Source: Ailurus styani
Lineage: Eukaryota > Chordata > Mammalia > Carnivora > Ailuridae
Reading direction: 5' to 3'
Assembly (NCBI GenBank): GCA_002007465.1
Contig: LNAC01000018.1
Coordinates: 7,516,142-7,580,141 of the forward strand
Length of the DNA: 64,000 bases
The notes under the pieces are model-generated. The model was not told the origin of the DNA and ran no database searches. It worked only from the letters and a program-made list of their open reading frames with translations. This document shows positions 1-12,300 of the stretch, one piece after another (the first letter of the stretch is position 1; each line of letters begins with the position of its first letter). Position numbers and translations under genes: made by a program.

Positions 1-745
1 GATGGTGCTCAGCCCTGAATGACCACCCTAGCCATGCACGGGGCTCTGGAATGACACAAACTCCAATCCTCATCTCAAGCCTCCATCCCTGTCAAACTCC
101 ATCCCTGTCATCTCATTTCAGCTGTATAGGTGGTTGTGAGGGGCGGCCAGGCTCGATAAGCCAGTCAAGGAGGCATCCTGAGAATCAGCCAACCCTTGGA
201 AGATACCTGGGGGAGATGAGTCAGGAATAGGACCCCTAGGTAAGCCGGCCACACTGCTCAACCATGGTAATGCCTGCATGCGGCCTCCACGGGCTGACAT
301 CTGTAGGAGAATCCCATCCTGACCCCTTTCGGTCCACCTTAATTGCTTCCCAAACCCAGTGCTTAGATTATTATCACCGTCCATTTAGCATCATAAAACA
401 CAAAGAGGAAAAGCAGATTTTTTTTTTTGCCTAAAAATTACAGATAAGGGGTCATCCATGATGAAAGACTGGAAAGAAGCCAAAAGGCAAACATGCAATT
501 AACCAGCCTGAAGCCTCCAGGCTCCAATCTTGAAAGGGCTCCCCAGCCACACCCCACCTGACTGCAAAGTACAATTTTGTTAATAAAAGGGATCAAGTGG
601 AATGTGGTCCTTCAGGGCTTTCCCACACAAAGTTGCTTCTGGAAAATGAGGAGTAATAACAGTTTACCCTCTCCACGTGGAATGAGGTGATAAAGCTGAG
701 CCTATCTGAAATACCACCATTCTGAAATTGTCCATATCCACTTTC
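1..745. other. No gene recognised; unique-looking sequence
   Basis: I see no exon with paired splice sites and no recognisable repeat up to the first SINE. The only open frames are short and have no family resemblance. The last 13 bases (733-745) are the left target-site duplication of the SINE that follows. Confidence 0.5.
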
Positions 746-929
746 TTTTTTTTTTAAGATTTTATTTATTTAATTGACACACAGAGAGAGATCACAAGTA
801 GGCAGAGAGGCAGAGAGAGGAGGAAGCAGGCTCCCTGCCGAACAGAGAGCCCAGTTCGGGACTCGATCCCAGGACCCTGAGATCATGACCTGAGCCGAAG
901 GCAGACCCACTGAGCCACCCAGGCGCCCC
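746..929 (-). mobile_element. CAN-SINE (tRNA-Lys-derived carnivoran SINE), young type
   Basis: Read on the minus strand this has the full CAN-SINE order: a GGGGCGCCTGGGTGGCTCAG head with the tRNA-like promoter, the TCATGATCTCAGGGTCCTGGGATCGAG core, a CT-rich stretch including CTACTTGTGATC, and an A-rich tail. It is flanked by a perfect 13-bp target-site duplication, catatccactttc, at 733-745 and 929-941, so insertion by L1 machinery is clear. The intact duplication suggests a fairly recent insertion. Confidence 0.95.
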
Positions 930-941
930 ATATCCACTTTC

Positions 942-1524
942 CATTTCACAAAGTACTTCAGGTTCTATTCCATATATTCTACCTCTTGCTCTCAATTTCT
1001 ACCCATCTCGCTGAAAGTTATATGCCCTAATCCCATTCCTAGCCCTTGTTTATCCTGGTCTTAGCTGGCAGAGGGCAGGAAAATTTTCAACAGGGAGTTC
1101 TCACTTTATCCCTAAACTTGGAAATGCCTTTTCCTTGTAAGAAGCTTTCCTAAGACTGGTTTCAGAACTGTTACACTTAAGGTCAGTGGGCAGGGCCACA
1201 TGCTGTTCCTTGCTCATGAATGCTCTGGGGAGAAAGAAAGATCCAAAGCTTTCTTAACTACTTATCTGTGTCATAGGACAAAAAGGAGGGAAAACAAAAC
1301 AAAACAAAACACAAAACAGGAGCAGCTTGTAATTCCTACCACGTGCCACAATATATCACGTTCATCTCTATTCTTGGGTCCTAGGAGGGTAATTGTATAA
1401 AGAAATGAATGACTAGATAAATGACTGGAAATAACAGGATGAACAACATCCTGTCTTCCAGGAGTTCAGTTGTCTAGCTGGGAGACTGAGAGGGCATCAC
1501 ACAGTATAATCCCAAGTGCGCTGA
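942..1524. other. No gene recognised
   Basis: Nothing with splice-site support was seen. A short (AAAAC)n-like run sits near 1290-1315. Possible ancient repeat fragments around 1440-1500 are too diverged to assign by eye. Confidence 0.4.
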
Positions 1525-1625
1525 AAGAAACTTGGGCTTAGAAGCCCAGTCACACAGCTGGGAGGTGGTGAAGTCTGCCTTTGGACACAGGTCTTCTGAG
1601 TCCACATCGGCACGCTCTCCCTTAC
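1525..1625 (-). repeat. Diverged MIR-like fragment
   Basis: The order 'agtcacacagctgggaggtggtgaag' followed by 'tctgagtcc' resembles the antisense MIR segment for 'cttgcccaaggtcacacagctagtaagtgg...'. It is short and degenerate, so the family call is tentative. Confidence 0.4.
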
Positions 1626-2865
1626 TCTCCTTGCTTCTCGGTATCAGATGTGAACAGCTTCCGGGAACAGACAGGGAGGAGGGCTAAGCTGGGGGTGGGG
1701 TGCCCTGGGACGGCATCAGAGAAGGCAGCATCTGAGACACGCTTGAAGGAGGAGCTCAGCTGACAGGCTCTAAGGGGCCCCTCGTCACTTGTTCAGCTGT
1801 CTGAGATCATCTGCTTAGAAGCTACTCCCCACTTACCGGAATTGAATGAGCATGGGGGTGGGAGGGGGGAGTATAGGACAAGGTCTTTTCAAATGATTGT
1901 CTTTTTCCCTCTTCCCTGTATAACATATCCTTAGCTACTAGGGCTGGGAAGGAAGGGACCAAAGCCTAGGCTATGTAAAAAATAGGAATAGTTTTCTTTT
2001 TTCCAAGTGAAAAGAGTATGCAGTGGGGACAAGCAGAAGTTCCTGATAATTTTATCATGTCTATGGAAATAAGACTCTTGGAGAATCATCCACAAAATCC
2101 CCCATGGGGCCTGAACCTCTGCCATGTAATGATTTTTTCCTTCTTAAGGGAATAAAGGTTAACCAAGTGTAGCCTTTTTTCTAAATAAGGTCACACAGTC
2201 CTTCCCCAGTCACATATCTCCTCTGAGAATTAACACGTATAAATCCCCTGCTTGAATGGACATCTACCTAATCTACTTCTGGAGAGGCTGGGGCTTTTGT
2301 TTAAAACCCCAAGACCCTACCAGCTGAGGTCCAGCCTTAAGTGGCTGTTGCAGTAAAATTTCACCAAGGGCCCAAAGTCACCCCTGAGCGAAAGACCATA
2401 GGGCCAGGGTGCCCCCTTGGCTGTGCTCACCCCAACTCCAAGGGGACACACCAAGGGTCCTGGAACCCTTGGGATAATTCAGGATGCTAAAAGCACCAAG
2501 GACGAAACTGCACATGAAGCCTCTTGGCACTTCTCCTGTCCTTTGGCCTCAATTTTAATTCTTAGAAATAAAGGAATCCCAGTATCGCCGAGAGAGAGGA
2601 GAGGCTGCACCCCTGATTTAGACAGAAAAACAACAGGATCCTCCATTCTTTTAGACATGAAGGTTGTGTTTACTTACACCAGACCTTTTGCCTGTCCTGG
2701 GTTGGACCAGATCATACGGACAATAAAAGGGGCAGTGGTTCTGTAGATCTGGGTTACTTTTTTTGGTGAGGCATGCCTAGAACAGATTCACTCCTGACAA
2801 TACCCTGCTCAAACATCATAGTGAGGGAGGGTGTGGGCCAGGGGCGGGGGAGCAGACAGCACCTT
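1626..2865. other. No gene recognised
   Basis: No exon with supported splice sites was seen. A strong lone donor-like GTAAGTGG occurs on the minus strand near 1830 but has no matching acceptor. Confidence 0.4.
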
Positions 2866-3090
2866 ATTGCGTATTAGGAGCCAGGTATGGTACTGAGTGT
2901 TTCACCTGCATGATCTTGTTTAATGCCCTTCTCACAACAATCCTATAAGGTTGGTTAGGTTCCCAGCATCTCACAGGTGAGCAAACAAGTTCCAGAGTTT
3001 TGTAACTGGCCTGTACTCGCAAAGCCATTAGATGGTATAGGCAAGACCTGAACCCAGAGCTGTAGGACAACTGTTGGGCAGCACGGCTTC
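2866..3090 (-). repeat. MIR SINE, ancient mammalian repeat
   Basis: Reading on the plus strand gives 'attaggagccaggtatgg', then 'tgatcttgtttaatgcc', then 'catctcacaggtgagcaaac', then 'taactggcctgtactcgc'. These match in order the antisense MIR consensus (size of organ, genome-wide tRNA-derived SINE with an 'AATCCTCACAACAACCCTATGAGGTAGGTA' core). It is well diverged, with no target duplication left. Confidence 0.8.
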
Positions 3091-4552
3091 TGATACGATT
3101 TAAGGTTCTAAGATGAAAGTTTACTGTTTGCTGAGTTACCAGTGCAGCAGCTGGCCAGCAGCTGCTCGGGGACCATACTTCCCAGATCATAATTTATGCC
3201 CATTATCTGGCTTTCCAGCTATGAACTACAAACAGCCTGCTCCAGGTCCCAAAGAAGGCAGAAGGGAACACAAATCACATGCTAGTAAGTTTTTTCCAGA
3301 TTTCCAATCAGTCAACCTCTTACAAGCAGGCCACACGAACACCCCAAGTTCTCCAACATAATATAGTGGGAAGGTGGCCAGAACATCGTCCTGGGCTCTT
3401 AGACTCGTTTGGAAGCACGACCTCAAATACCTTCCCAAGGTCATTAGAGCCGTCAGAATTTATGAAGTTCCCTGATCACAAGAACTCCACGATAACAGAA
3501 GGCAGTTATTTGGATTAGATTAATACAAAATAAAACCTTATTTGTACATTTTCATTTATGAATTTCAGTGTTTGGAAAGTTTTAAGCTATGGGGGTGGGG
3601 GTGGAGGGGAATGTTCTTTAAAAAAAATCACAAAAGGAAACTTACATATTAAGCAATTATTTTTAAAACAGAAGATCTCTCCAGATGGCAGTATTATGGG
3701 GTAGTTTTTGTTTTCTTTTACCAATGCAAATTTTCTATTCTATCTATAATACCATGTATTACTCACATAGTAAGCAAAAGTTCTAAGATACATCTGAGTA
3801 ACAGGCTGCTCATAAAAGGACTGTGTTAAGCATTTGGGATGTTACTAAAATATATACATACCCACCAGAAATTGAGAGGAAAACAAGTTCCCCACCAGTG
3901 CAGCCTTCCCTTTTCCCCCAGTTCTCAAAGGCCAGTTACTTGCTTGTTTTTCCTTAATGAAATGAGGCTGCATCCAGCTTCAAGTACATTCCTGAATAAG
4001 GCAAAGAACAGAGGAAATGCGCTTCACTGAAGACACCTCTTTCTAGCAGAAAGGAGTAGCAAGGGTTGGTTCCCACGGTTCTTAAGCCTCCAAGGACCAC
4101 AGAGTTAGAGCAGAGGATGGTAAGGACCCCAAAGGAATCTGACAATCTGCAAGTTGGGACAGCCAGCAACCTCAGCCCATCTGTTACAAGGCCACTGTTC
4201 TCTCACTGTGAAAGCCTGAGATCCTGGATTTGTCAGTGTGGCATACACGCATCACAGAGCCAATTATATTAACTCTATTTTCTATATTCTTGATACTCTG
4301 ACATTTGGGGGCCTTCCAGACCCAGGGAGAGACTGCCCCTCCCAGGGAATTCTTAGAGACAGCAAAGGGCTCAGCCAGGAAAATGCCCTTCCTAGGCAAG
4401 CAGCCAATCCAGAGTCTGTACCCTCAATCCCTGCCATCCCCTTTGTCCAATTCTCAGACACCAAGCCCCACTTCCCTTGCCCTAAATCACCCCAGGGCCA
4501 GGCACCAGGGACCAAGCCCCCACCCCTAGAGCCCAAACCCTGCTAGGATTAC
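3091..4552. other. No gene recognised
   Basis: Open frames here are short and overlap on both strands, which is what non-coding sequence gives. A G-rich run (gggggtgggggtggagggg) lies near 3590-3610. I see no paired splice sites. Confidence 0.4.
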
Positions 4553-4569
4553 TCAAATTAGCCAAACCT

Positions 4570-4619
4570 CTTTTTTTTTTTTTTTACTTTTTTTTTTTAA
4601 TACTGTATTTATTTTTATT

Positions 4620-4658
<39 letters not shown>

Positions 4659-4779
4659 CAGAGGGAGAAGCAGGCTCCCTGCTAAGCAGGGAGCCCGATG
4701 CAGAACTCAATCCCAGGATTCCAGGATCATGACCCAAGCTAAAGGCAGACACCCAACCGCCAGAGCCACCCAGATACCC
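4570..4779 (-). mobile_element. CAN-SINE, older copy with expanded (GA)n tract
   Basis: Minus-strand SINE with the head at the right end ('gccacccagataccc' on plus) and a poly-T/poly-A tail at the left. The CT-rich middle has expanded into a pure (GA)n run at about 4623-4653. Imperfect flanking duplications at 4553-4569 (caaattagccaaacct) and 4779-4795 (caaactagccaatcct) differ at two places, so this copy is older than the one at 746. Confidence 0.9.
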
Positions 4780-4795
4780 AAACTAGCCAATCCTT

Positions 4796-5514
4796 AACTC
4801 TTTCCCCTGCCCTTTTTTATGGAAACCTCAGTAAAGGGTTTCTCCTCACTCCTTCCTCCCCTGATGGTTCCTATGTAGCCTGCTCACCCTGTCTTGGGAA
4901 GTCTAAGTAATTATCATACTTCAGCAACCTTGGCCTCTCCATTTTGTCTTTTTTTCTATAGTTTATGACCCGGGCACATAACTACCAACCCTGAACAACC
5001 AGAAAACACTCTGAAGCACTAAGTCAATACCCAGTACTGGGCCCATGTGTGTGAAGTCACAAGAGAGCAATCTCTGAGTCCAGAACCCTCTTGGTTATTG
5101 GATATACCGTGGCAATTTTATATTCTGCCTGAAGCCATGGTCCTATCCGCATAGTGCAAGTACAGGGCTTCCAGAGACCGACTCAGAGATGGTCAAATGA
5201 GATAGGACATGGCAGGGGCAACCACCCTTGTCCCCCGAGAGAAAGCTACTATTTTGGCTCAGCAGAGAAGTCTGAGTCACAAGGAAAAGGTAAATGATAG
5301 GTATCTCCTCCTACTTCTCAAAGTGGGAAAGTATAAAATAGACTTCAGTCATTTACAAGAAAAACAGTTTGCCTGTTTTCAGGGGGAACTTCAATTATTT
5401 GCAACATTTGCTCATTCCGAATTCCTCCTTGCCAGACAACACCCAAGTAAAAGAGGTACTGCTCCATTTTCATTGGGTTACTTTTCGTTCACCCTGCTCT
5501 TCTCAATACTTTTT

Positions 5515-5518
<4 letters not shown>
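4796..5518. other. No gene recognised
   Basis: Nothing supportable was seen. A 138-codon frame starting near 5209 runs into the (GT)n repeat, where its translation is a cysteine-valine repeat, so it is not a credible protein. Confidence 0.5.

Positions 5519-5552
<34 letters not shown>
5519..5552 (+). repeat. (GT)n microsatellite
   Basis: About 17 uninterrupted GT units. Likely polymorphic in length. Confidence 0.95.
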
Positions 5553-5553
<1 letters not shown>

Positions 5554-5681
5554 TTCCCGAACATCTTACTCCTATTCCATCAACCTCAGCTTCCCTTCCC
5601 ACCCAAGCTCAGCACCAGATCATAAGTACTTAGTATTTCTGTATTTGGCACAGAAGAATTGCTGTTAAGAAAAAAAAAAGG

Positions 5682-5895
5682 GGGGGGCGCCTGGGTGGCT
5701 CAGTGGGTTGAAGCCTCTGCCTTCGGGTCAGGTCATGATCTCAGGGTCCTGGGATCGAGGCCCGCATCGGGCTCTCTGCTCAGCAGGGAGCCTGCTTCCT
5801 CCTCTCTCTCTCTGCCTGCCTCTCTACCTACTTGTAATCTCTCTCTGTCAAATAAATAAATAATCTTTAAAAAAATAAAAGAATAAAGAATAAAA
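5682..5895 (+). mobile_element. CAN-SINE, young type
   Basis: Full-length plus-strand copy: G-run and 'gcgcctgggtggctcag' head, 'gtcatgatctcagggtcctgg' core, 'cagcagggagcctgcttcctcc', CT-rich tract with 'tacttgtaatctctctctg', then AAATAAATAAATAA and an A-rich tail. It has inserted next to an A-run (about 5669-5679), so target duplications are hard to define. Confidence 0.95.
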
Positions 5896-7555
5896 AGTGA
5901 CATGCACTTGACCTAGGTTCCCACACCCCCCCCCCGCGATGCAAAAAACTCCAAAGGTAGAAAAGCAAATAAAATACTTAAAAGTAAAGAATATCCACAG
6001 CCCTGAGAAGCATTTGCTGATACCAAGGCACAGGAGAAGGAATTAAATTATTAATGTCTTTTTGGGGAAGATGGAATGTCTCCACATCTAGTTTTCCTAA
6101 GGCTGCCTGTAATTTTTACTCCAATTCAGGCACAAGCAAACCTCTGGGAATATATGCCCAGGCCTATTTCATTCTCCAAGCAGCTGTCTTTGGTATGTGC
6201 CGAGGGCCTGCTGTCACTGCTGATTCTTCTGAGGACATTGACAAACGTGTCCCAAGTCACGCAGGGATAACCCCCCACAAATAAGCACAGGCATTACAAC
6301 TGTTCAGATGTTAAAAAAAAAAAATGGGGGAAACAAATGAACCCATAAATCAATTAAATCTTAGCAAATGTCCCTTTAATTTAAAGCCCTTGACCTCAAG
6401 AATACTGCCCAAGTCCCATTCCTCTGTGTTCTTCCACTTTTTTTTTTTAAACAGTCTACGAAGATCATCAGGGCATAGAAGTATTCTTGCTCCTTTATTA
6501 ACAAAGAGTACCGTTTTCCCTATTAATCCTACAGTGGATTGCATGCAGTTATTTTGTTTCTGTAGCAACAAGTGGGAACAACAGCTCTAGGGGTCAACAA
6601 GGTCGAATGTCCAACAGATGTTGGTCCAACAAATGTCCAACAAAAAACAATGAAACTGGAAGAAGTTTGAGAAGCACTAATCCAGGATAAAACCTGCCCA
6701 AAAATCAAACTGGAAGTTTCCAGAGCTCTGAGAAGCATATCCTTCCCACGCAGCAGCCTCCACAGTCCTGAGAGTCACATTTATGAAGGGAACCGTCATC
6801 AGTGTAAGAGCAATCATCATGGGACTTACCAATCTGAAATGATAACAACTTGTAAGCTGACCAAGCTGCATTAGGCCAGCCTGCCATCAGGGTCTCAAGA
6901 GAAGAGCTCCATGGGCAAGGAATGCAGTGGCAGCACCTGGATCTTCCTCTTTAGCATTGCCATACCTGTCAAGTGTGCAAGAGGAAGAGAGTTCTGGGTC
7001 CTAATGGCTCTTTCTGCTCCTAGGTAATTCAGAGTCAGCCCGGACAGTCAGATGCCATCAGAGGGAACCCACCGTTCTCACCACAATCGTGCCTCCACCT
7101 CTGCATTGGACCTCACTCTTAATATAAGGACAGCGATGATCCTGTTCTAACCTCAGGCAATTTCTTCCTCACAATGAGCTGTGGACTCTGAGGATATCAG
7201 CCCTTCAAACTCCATTCAAGCACACACCTTGCAGGGAAAAGGGGTGCCCACTTCAGGAAAATCCCATGTGTGAAAAGCACTTGAAACCTTGACATAATTT
7301 TAAAGAAGAAGGTTCTCTTTCAATGCCCAGCTTCAAGGGCTCACGTCCTCTAGAACACAGATTCAATCACACCAGTTCAACACCACATCAACCATAGGAG
7401 CTGAGCTACCATGACCAGTATTGGGACAAAAGGACATCACGTGCCTCCCGATGTGATGTACTAAGAGGCAAAGCATCACTTATACAGCCTTCCTGACAAA
7501 AATACATGTCATCATGAGAGTAAGGAGTTACACAAACCTAAATTGCTACAAAAAT
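5896..7555. other. No gene recognised
   Basis: No supported exon. On the minus strand near 6829-6845 a good acceptor (tttcag) and a good donor (gtaagt) are only four bases apart, which is a curiosity rather than an exon. Around 6600-6690 'ccaacaaatgtccaac' and 'tttgagaagcacta' hint at a decayed hAT-type end. Confidence 0.35.
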
Positions 7556-7559
7556 AATG

Positions 7560-8015
7560 TGCCCACATTCTTGAAAAATGTCACCATCGTGAAAGGAAAA
7601 AAAAAAAAGGCAGAGAAGCTGCTCCCAACCAAGAGACTACAGAGACATTACAACGACACATAGTCCGCAGAATCCTGGGTTGAACCCTAGGTTGAAGGGA
7701 AGAATTGCTGCGAAGGACGTTATTGTGGTAAGTGACAAGAGTTAGATATGAATTGTATATTTGGTAATGGTAGATCAATGTTATATAGGTCCTCTTTTCA
7801 CAAACTGGACTGGTTATGAAAAGAAAGGCTCATGTTCATAGGGAAAGCATGAATGGTACAATGTAACTTTCAAATGGCTCAGAAAATACAAGTGATGACA
7901 ACAATAACGCAAATGCAGCAAATGATTTGTAATTGATCATTTACATTTAAGCTACATGAGAATTTTCTGTATGCTTGCAACTTTTCTCAGTTTGAAGTTA
8001 TTTCAAAGAACAAGT
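7560..8015 (+). repeat. Old L1 3'-end fragment (L1M type)
   Basis: The closing stretch 'ttttctgtatgcttgcaact' plus 'ttttctcagtttgaagttatttcaaa' matches the 3' end shared by many ancient L1M elements (…tttgcaacttttctgtaagtctaaaattatttcaaa…). Upstream 'attgtatatttggtaatggtag' fits the same UTR. No coding capacity remains. Confidence 0.6.
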
Positions 8016-8898
8016 CTTTTAAAATGACACAAATTCACGTTGCAAAGCGTTTCCGCGGCAACATCTGTGAACTAAGGCAAGGCCCTCTCCCCATACTCTA
8101 TCTGTCACCATCTACTCGCCCACAGAACCAAGTGACTGTGCCCCTCTTCCACCTCCAGGCCAACTGGACACTTGGCTCCAGCTTAACCATTTAGAGGCAT
8201 TTCCTAGGAATCAGAAATTGAGATACAAGGAGTGAGCCAGGAAGCTGTGTGGTGGTGAGCAAAACAGAAAGATCTTCAAGTGTGAGGTCTCCAGAGGAAG
8301 TGTAGGCAGAGAGATGATCTCGTTTTGATATGTACAGAGGGGCTGAAACCACACAGAAATATCCCAGAGCTGCTTCTCAAAGAGCAAGCACAAGTGAGCA
8401 GGTACTCGGTGGTCCCCGGTGCTCTCCCAGGTACACAGTAAATGCTCAATAAAGCTCAGCTGCTGCAAAGCAGCTACACTGAATGCCACAAGACCCACCC
8501 CCTGCATGTAAGCTAGCTCACTTGTGTCTATGCCTTGGCACAAGAAGCCTTGACAACAGACTTCCATCAATGCAATGGGATCACAATCAGCCTATAGTCT
8601 TCCACAAACAAGGCAGAACTCGTACTGCACCCACTCTCATGCCTCTGCCCCTTTTCCCCCATTAGGAGGGGATGGCTCTTTTTCTCCTCAGGCCCACCGC
8701 CTCTTACCCAGGGACAAACTGGCTGTAATGCACGGTATAGCCTGTGACAGGAACCACCCCACCTCCACCAGGCATCACACAGGGCAGCAAACAGCAAGGA
8801 CAAGACTTGGGCCCTGAGCAGTCAGAACACCTGGATCCTTGGGCCTACTCCAGCCACTAACCTGTCAAGCCTAGGAAACCACCACATTTGTTAGACCC
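8016..8898. other. No gene recognised
   Basis: The phrase 'ggtacacagtaaatgctcaataaa' at about 8430-8453 resembles the tail of MIR or L2 ('cacatagtaagcgctcaataaat'). No other feature can be supported. Confidence 0.35.
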
Positions 8899-9383
8899 TG
8901 TGGCAGATCCCTGGGGTAGATGGAATGGCTCCCCCCACCTCAAGTGGTCTATATTGTCATCTGCGGGACCTGTGACAATGTCCCATCCCAAGGCACAGTT
9001 GACTTCGCAGATATGCTTAAGGACCTTGAGCTGGGGAAATTTTCCTAGATGATCCCGGTGGTCTCAGTGGAATGAATAAGGTCCTCAAAAGCAGAGAATG
9101 TTTCTCAGCTGTGGTCAGAGAGAGATTCCTGGTAGCTGCATTTGAAGATGGGGCAACAGGGTCACCAGCCAAGGAAAGCATGTGGCCTGGAGAAGCTAGA
9201 AGAGGCAAAGGAATGGATTCTCCCTACACCTCCCCGAGGAATACAGCCCTGCCCACACCTTAATTTTAGCCCAGTGAGACATGTAATTCTGTAGATTTGA
9301 AGTCTGGGAATACATTAGTGGTGTTTTAAGTCACTAAATCTGTGGTCCTCTGTGGCAGCAGCAGCAGTGGAAAACCGATACAG
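8899..9383 (+). repeat. Ancient solo LTR (MaLR/ERVL-like)
   Basis: Starts TGTGGCAGAT and shows in order 'gggacctgtgacaatg', 'cttcgcagatatgcttaagga', 'gcaaaggaatggattctcc', 'acagccctgcccacacctta', 'ttttagcccagtgagac' and 'gttttaagtcactaaatctg'. These are landmarks of ancient mammalian MaLR/ERVL LTRs. There is no internal viral sequence beside it, so it is a solo LTR. The copy at 43310-43712 starts the same way and shares most landmarks. Exact family assignment would need a repeat library. Confidence 0.65.
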
Positions 9384-12300
9384 ACCTTTTTCCCTCATCT
9401 GGACAGGAGCGAGTTTTCCTCCTTTCTGTAAAATGGGATTAGTGGAGCCTGGAGACCACCTCTTGACCTCCCAGAAGCCCCTGGGGTGCCCCTGGGGAAA
9501 AAACCTGGCCCTGTAACAGGATTTCTAAAGGTAATTAATTCACAAAACCAATGACCTCCGTAACAGACTGGATTTCCTTGATATCATCTGCTATTGTTTT
9601 GTACAATGTTTTGCCACCAGAGTTCTTTTTTCGGTAGTAAAAATAGAGTATGTCCCAAGTCACTAATTGGCAGATCCCAGTGGCCCAGAGTACTAGCATC
9701 CAGATTACTCCGATTCATCAGAAAGCTCTCTCCAGCCCCCCCAGCAGCCACTCCCACCCCGGAGGGCTTTAACATGGCCTCTGATCCCATAGTGAAATCA
9801 CCATGGCCTCCTTCCAGATTTCTGAGTCATCCTCACCACTGCAGGTCCAAGCAGCAGCAGCTGGACTGTGCACTCCGAACAGCAAAGCCCAAGCCCAGGC
9901 CTGGAAATTCAGCAGCTGCACAGAGGTCACCGGCCCTCCCTCCTCCCACCTCATTACTTTCCCTCACATCTTCTCCATTCCACTGCCCCTTCGTCTCGTG
10001 GGAGCCATGCAGGTGGCCAAACCACACACTGCCAAATGCAATCCATGGGTGCAGCCATGCGCTCCGGCTGCAGAGCCGAGCTCCTGAGCTGAGTGCCTCC
10101 ACTCTCAGAAAGGTGTCTGAGGGCATTTTTTATCGCAGAAGTATTTCGATTGAACCAAACATCTGGGGGAGACAGCTACTGTCCTGAAAATGATGTGGTC
10201 TCCTGAGTCAGGCTGGTGCCAAGCCTCGTGGCCATTGTCAAGATGGATGTTTGAGCTTCCACTTCTTCATTCTACTGTCAGCTGCAGAGTGTGTACCCCC
10301 AAGGAGAGCAGTTCCCAGGGAAGGAGGTCCAGGCAGATCCAGGAGCAAAGAATGGTAATTGCTTTTGATGGTCTTCACTGCATCTACTCAAAACCGAAGC
10401 CCACCAAGTAAGCCACCCACGAGATCCATCTGGAGGCTGAGAACATCACTTTTTCAAGGCAAGAGTATGTCTACACCAATGACTTGCACTGGAAGTGGTT
10501 CTGGCCCCGAAGAAGTCTGCTTTAAGTGCAGGAATCGGCCAGACAGGGCACTGGATGCTATACAGCACAGAAAAGCCTGTTTTAGGGTGGGCAGATCAGC
10601 AAAACTCACCCCCCCCCCAGGGAACTTTCTCAGCCTTTCCTCATCCTGTCAGCATCCACTCCTGTTCAAGAGAAGATCTGCCACAGAGGCGGGCTGACTG
10701 ACTCTGCCCCGGAGAAATGTGCTTCTGACAAGTGTCAGTCCTCCTGGGTGCCTGGGAGACCCCAGACAGATAGCCCAGCATGGCTACCACAGGCATGTAA
10801 AGGAGTTTCCCCTTGAGCCAGAACAGAGGGGGAGGAACTGGACACGGGAGAGAGGCCAGGACCACCGTGGGCACCAAGGAGCAACCTCCAGCCTGACCCA
10901 CTTCTTCCCTCTCAACCACGCCTGAACAGAAGTGGTCACTCCTGAGCATTTATCAACATTCCAGCACCAATGGGTATAAACAAGAACAGGTGGGAGGCAG
11001 AGTAAAGGAGCCATCAGAGGGGACCAAGCAAGCTGGGAGGGCCTCCGTAAGGAGTCCTTGGAGGCTGAACTGCAGAACCAGCAGACAGCTTTGTAAACCC
11101 CAGCTGGTTACAGACCTTGTTCCAAGCCCTATGAACTCCCAGAGCTGGCATGACCGTATTTTGGAAGGCTTTTTGTATTTATGTGGCTTTCAAAAGGACA
11201 AAAAATTTTTAAGATCAACCTTCTGTGTTACTGAGGGCCTTCACGCCCTGGTTAGGAATACAAATTAAATCATCTTTTCAAAGGTCAGTTCTTAAAAGCG
11301 GTCCATCTTTTGACCTTGAAATCCTAAAGCAATGCCCCTATGGTCTTCAAGGATGTATTATAAAAATGCTCATCGCAATATTATCAAGTAAATAGTAAAT
11401 GGGGAGACAGAGGGCAAGAAGCACGGCCAGCAAGCAGAAAGTGAAAGGTCACATATGTATTTTTTTTTATATAAGGAAAGATGTTAACCATTAAGAAATA
11501 TACAGTTGTTAAATTCAAGATAGAGTTTTTTAGCATGGAATCAATGTCTAGGACACATTTATTTTTTAAAGTGTTATGTGGAACATTATACTGTATTTTG
11601 TTCAAATAATGCTTTCTCACAATGGGGTACAATAAGGACTTTACATGGAGTCCTGACACCTTGAAAATTTTTCTTCTTCCCTCAATAAGCCAAGAGGGTT
11701 AACACTATCATCTGTTGTGTTTTGAACCAGTAAGGGTTCCGTCTGCAAGGAGGGAGAAGTCAAAGCTGGCAGATTCCATTCCTCATTCCTTTAAGCAGCC
11801 ATCACTGCCTTTCTTTTCAGTAAAAAGAAACATGCCTCGGAGGGTCCCAAATGAGAACAAGAATTGTGATCAGATGTTGCCAGGGACCCCTAATTTCAGA
11901 CAAGGTAAGAAACTGGTACTAAAATAAAGTCTGTTTGCTGCAGGCAAAATCATTCCACACCCAATCCCAATCCCAACCCCAACCCCAGATGCTCTGTAAG
12001 CAATGCTGGCTGTAGGGGCGGGGCATTTTGAATGGCAGACACTGACAGAATCCTGTTTTGAAGCAGAGGCAGGAAGGATGGCAAGTAAGTAGCAGAGTAG
12101 TGTTTAACACTACATTTGAAGAGAGGAAAAGCCCCTTTCTCTCTCCTATAGCATCCTAAAATTTGTCACATTGTGATATAAAAAAAAAAGACAGTCTGGT
12201 ACAAAGAGGGCTACCAGTCCTAAATCTGACATGCAACACAGGCCCAGGAAACTATAATCCTTAAGCAGGGGTCATCAATAGAAGTATCAATACGAAGGAT

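Noticed and set aside
5209..5625. 138-codon frame through the (GT)n repeat
   Set aside because: Its C-terminal half is the translation of the microsatellite. No family resemblance.
6829..6845. Acceptor and donor four bases apart on the minus strand
   Set aside because: A 4-nt exon is too small to be credible without transcript evidence.
11821..11904. Plus-strand segment between CTTTCTTTTCAG and GTAAGA
   Set aside because: Splice signals are good, but the frame (KRNMPRRVPNENKNCDQML…) lacks codon bias and no neighbouring exon on the plus strand fits. I leave it as unsupported.
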